Both the position numbers and the translations under genes were made by a program. DNA of 64,000 nt, taken from contig NZ_LT984805.1 of the NCBI RefSeq assembly GCF_900250115.1, positions 535,598 through 599,597 of the forward strand, given 5' to 3'. Origin of the DNA: Cupriavidus taiwanensis. Its GTDB lineage: Bacteria; Pseudomonadota; Gammaproteobacteria; Burkholderiales; Burkholderiaceae. Under the pieces are notes generated by a model that ran no database searches, was not told the origin of the DNA, and saw nothing but the letters and a program-made list of their open reading frames with translations. Shown here in pieces: positions 63,981 through 64,000 of this stretch (its first letter is position 1; every line of letters starts with the position of its first letter).

Positions 63981-64000
63981 TCCGCCCTCCGAATTGAAGA

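Overview
The DNA is GC-rich and gene-dense, and reads like an accessory region of a metal-resistant betaproteobacterium, most likely a Cupriavidus/Ralstonia relative. The basis is a complete czcICBA plus czcD set, an arsR-arsI-arsC-arsC-acr3-arsC-arsH-MFS cluster of the Cupriavidus type, a recombinase-in-trio (RIT) element, H-NS-like minor nucleoid proteins, and a circularly permuted (two-piece) tmRNA gene with the tag ANDEKFALAA. No database search was possible; family names rest on motifs and recall.

Layout. 0-11 kb is a graveyard of mobile DNA: an istB relic, an integrase fragment, an IS4-type IS (2363-3790), an IS5-like relic, an IS flanked by CTAG (4635-5960), a truncated lrp gene, IS21 pieces and a truncated RIT element (7191-9838). 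Two small possible native genes survive: a 115-aa protein and a 51-aa secreted cysteine peptide. 11-17 kb holds a HipB-like regulator, a Fic protein and a first tnpS/tnpT-type recombination module (module A) with a vapBC toxin-antitoxin pair inside it. 17.2-30.0 kb is one large Tn3-family transposon (Tn-B) with roughly 46-bp inverted repeats, cargo (small protein, MgtC, NitT/TauT-type ABC transporter, OprB porin) and tnpS-tnpT-orf-tnpA. 30.2-38.5 kb is czcICBA and divergent czcD; 38.7-44.1 kb is the ars operon. 44.64-50.65 kb is a second Tn3-family transposon (Tn-C), with 39-bp inverted repeats and frameshifted tnpA and tnpS.

50.65-64 kb is the most unusual part. Copies or fragments of one two-gene cassette recur: a KfrA/TnpT-like coiled-coil gene whose stop overlaps, always by 17 nt, the start of a mini H-NS-like gene. 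Between the copies sit the permuted tmRNA, a three-gene DUF262 / DUF3696-ATPase / unknown operon (probable anti-phage system, Menshen-like), a CoiA-like nuclease gene and, after the last copy, an excisionase-type HTH gene plus an SNF2-family helicase gene that probably opens another defence operon running off the window.

How it works together: TnpS (tyrosine recombinase) and TnpT (DNA-binding helper) resolve the cointegrates made by Tn3-type TnpA at a site between their divergent genes. Metal genes and defence genes are the cargo. The repeated tnpT-hns cassettes look like scars or homology handles at the joints between cargo blocks.
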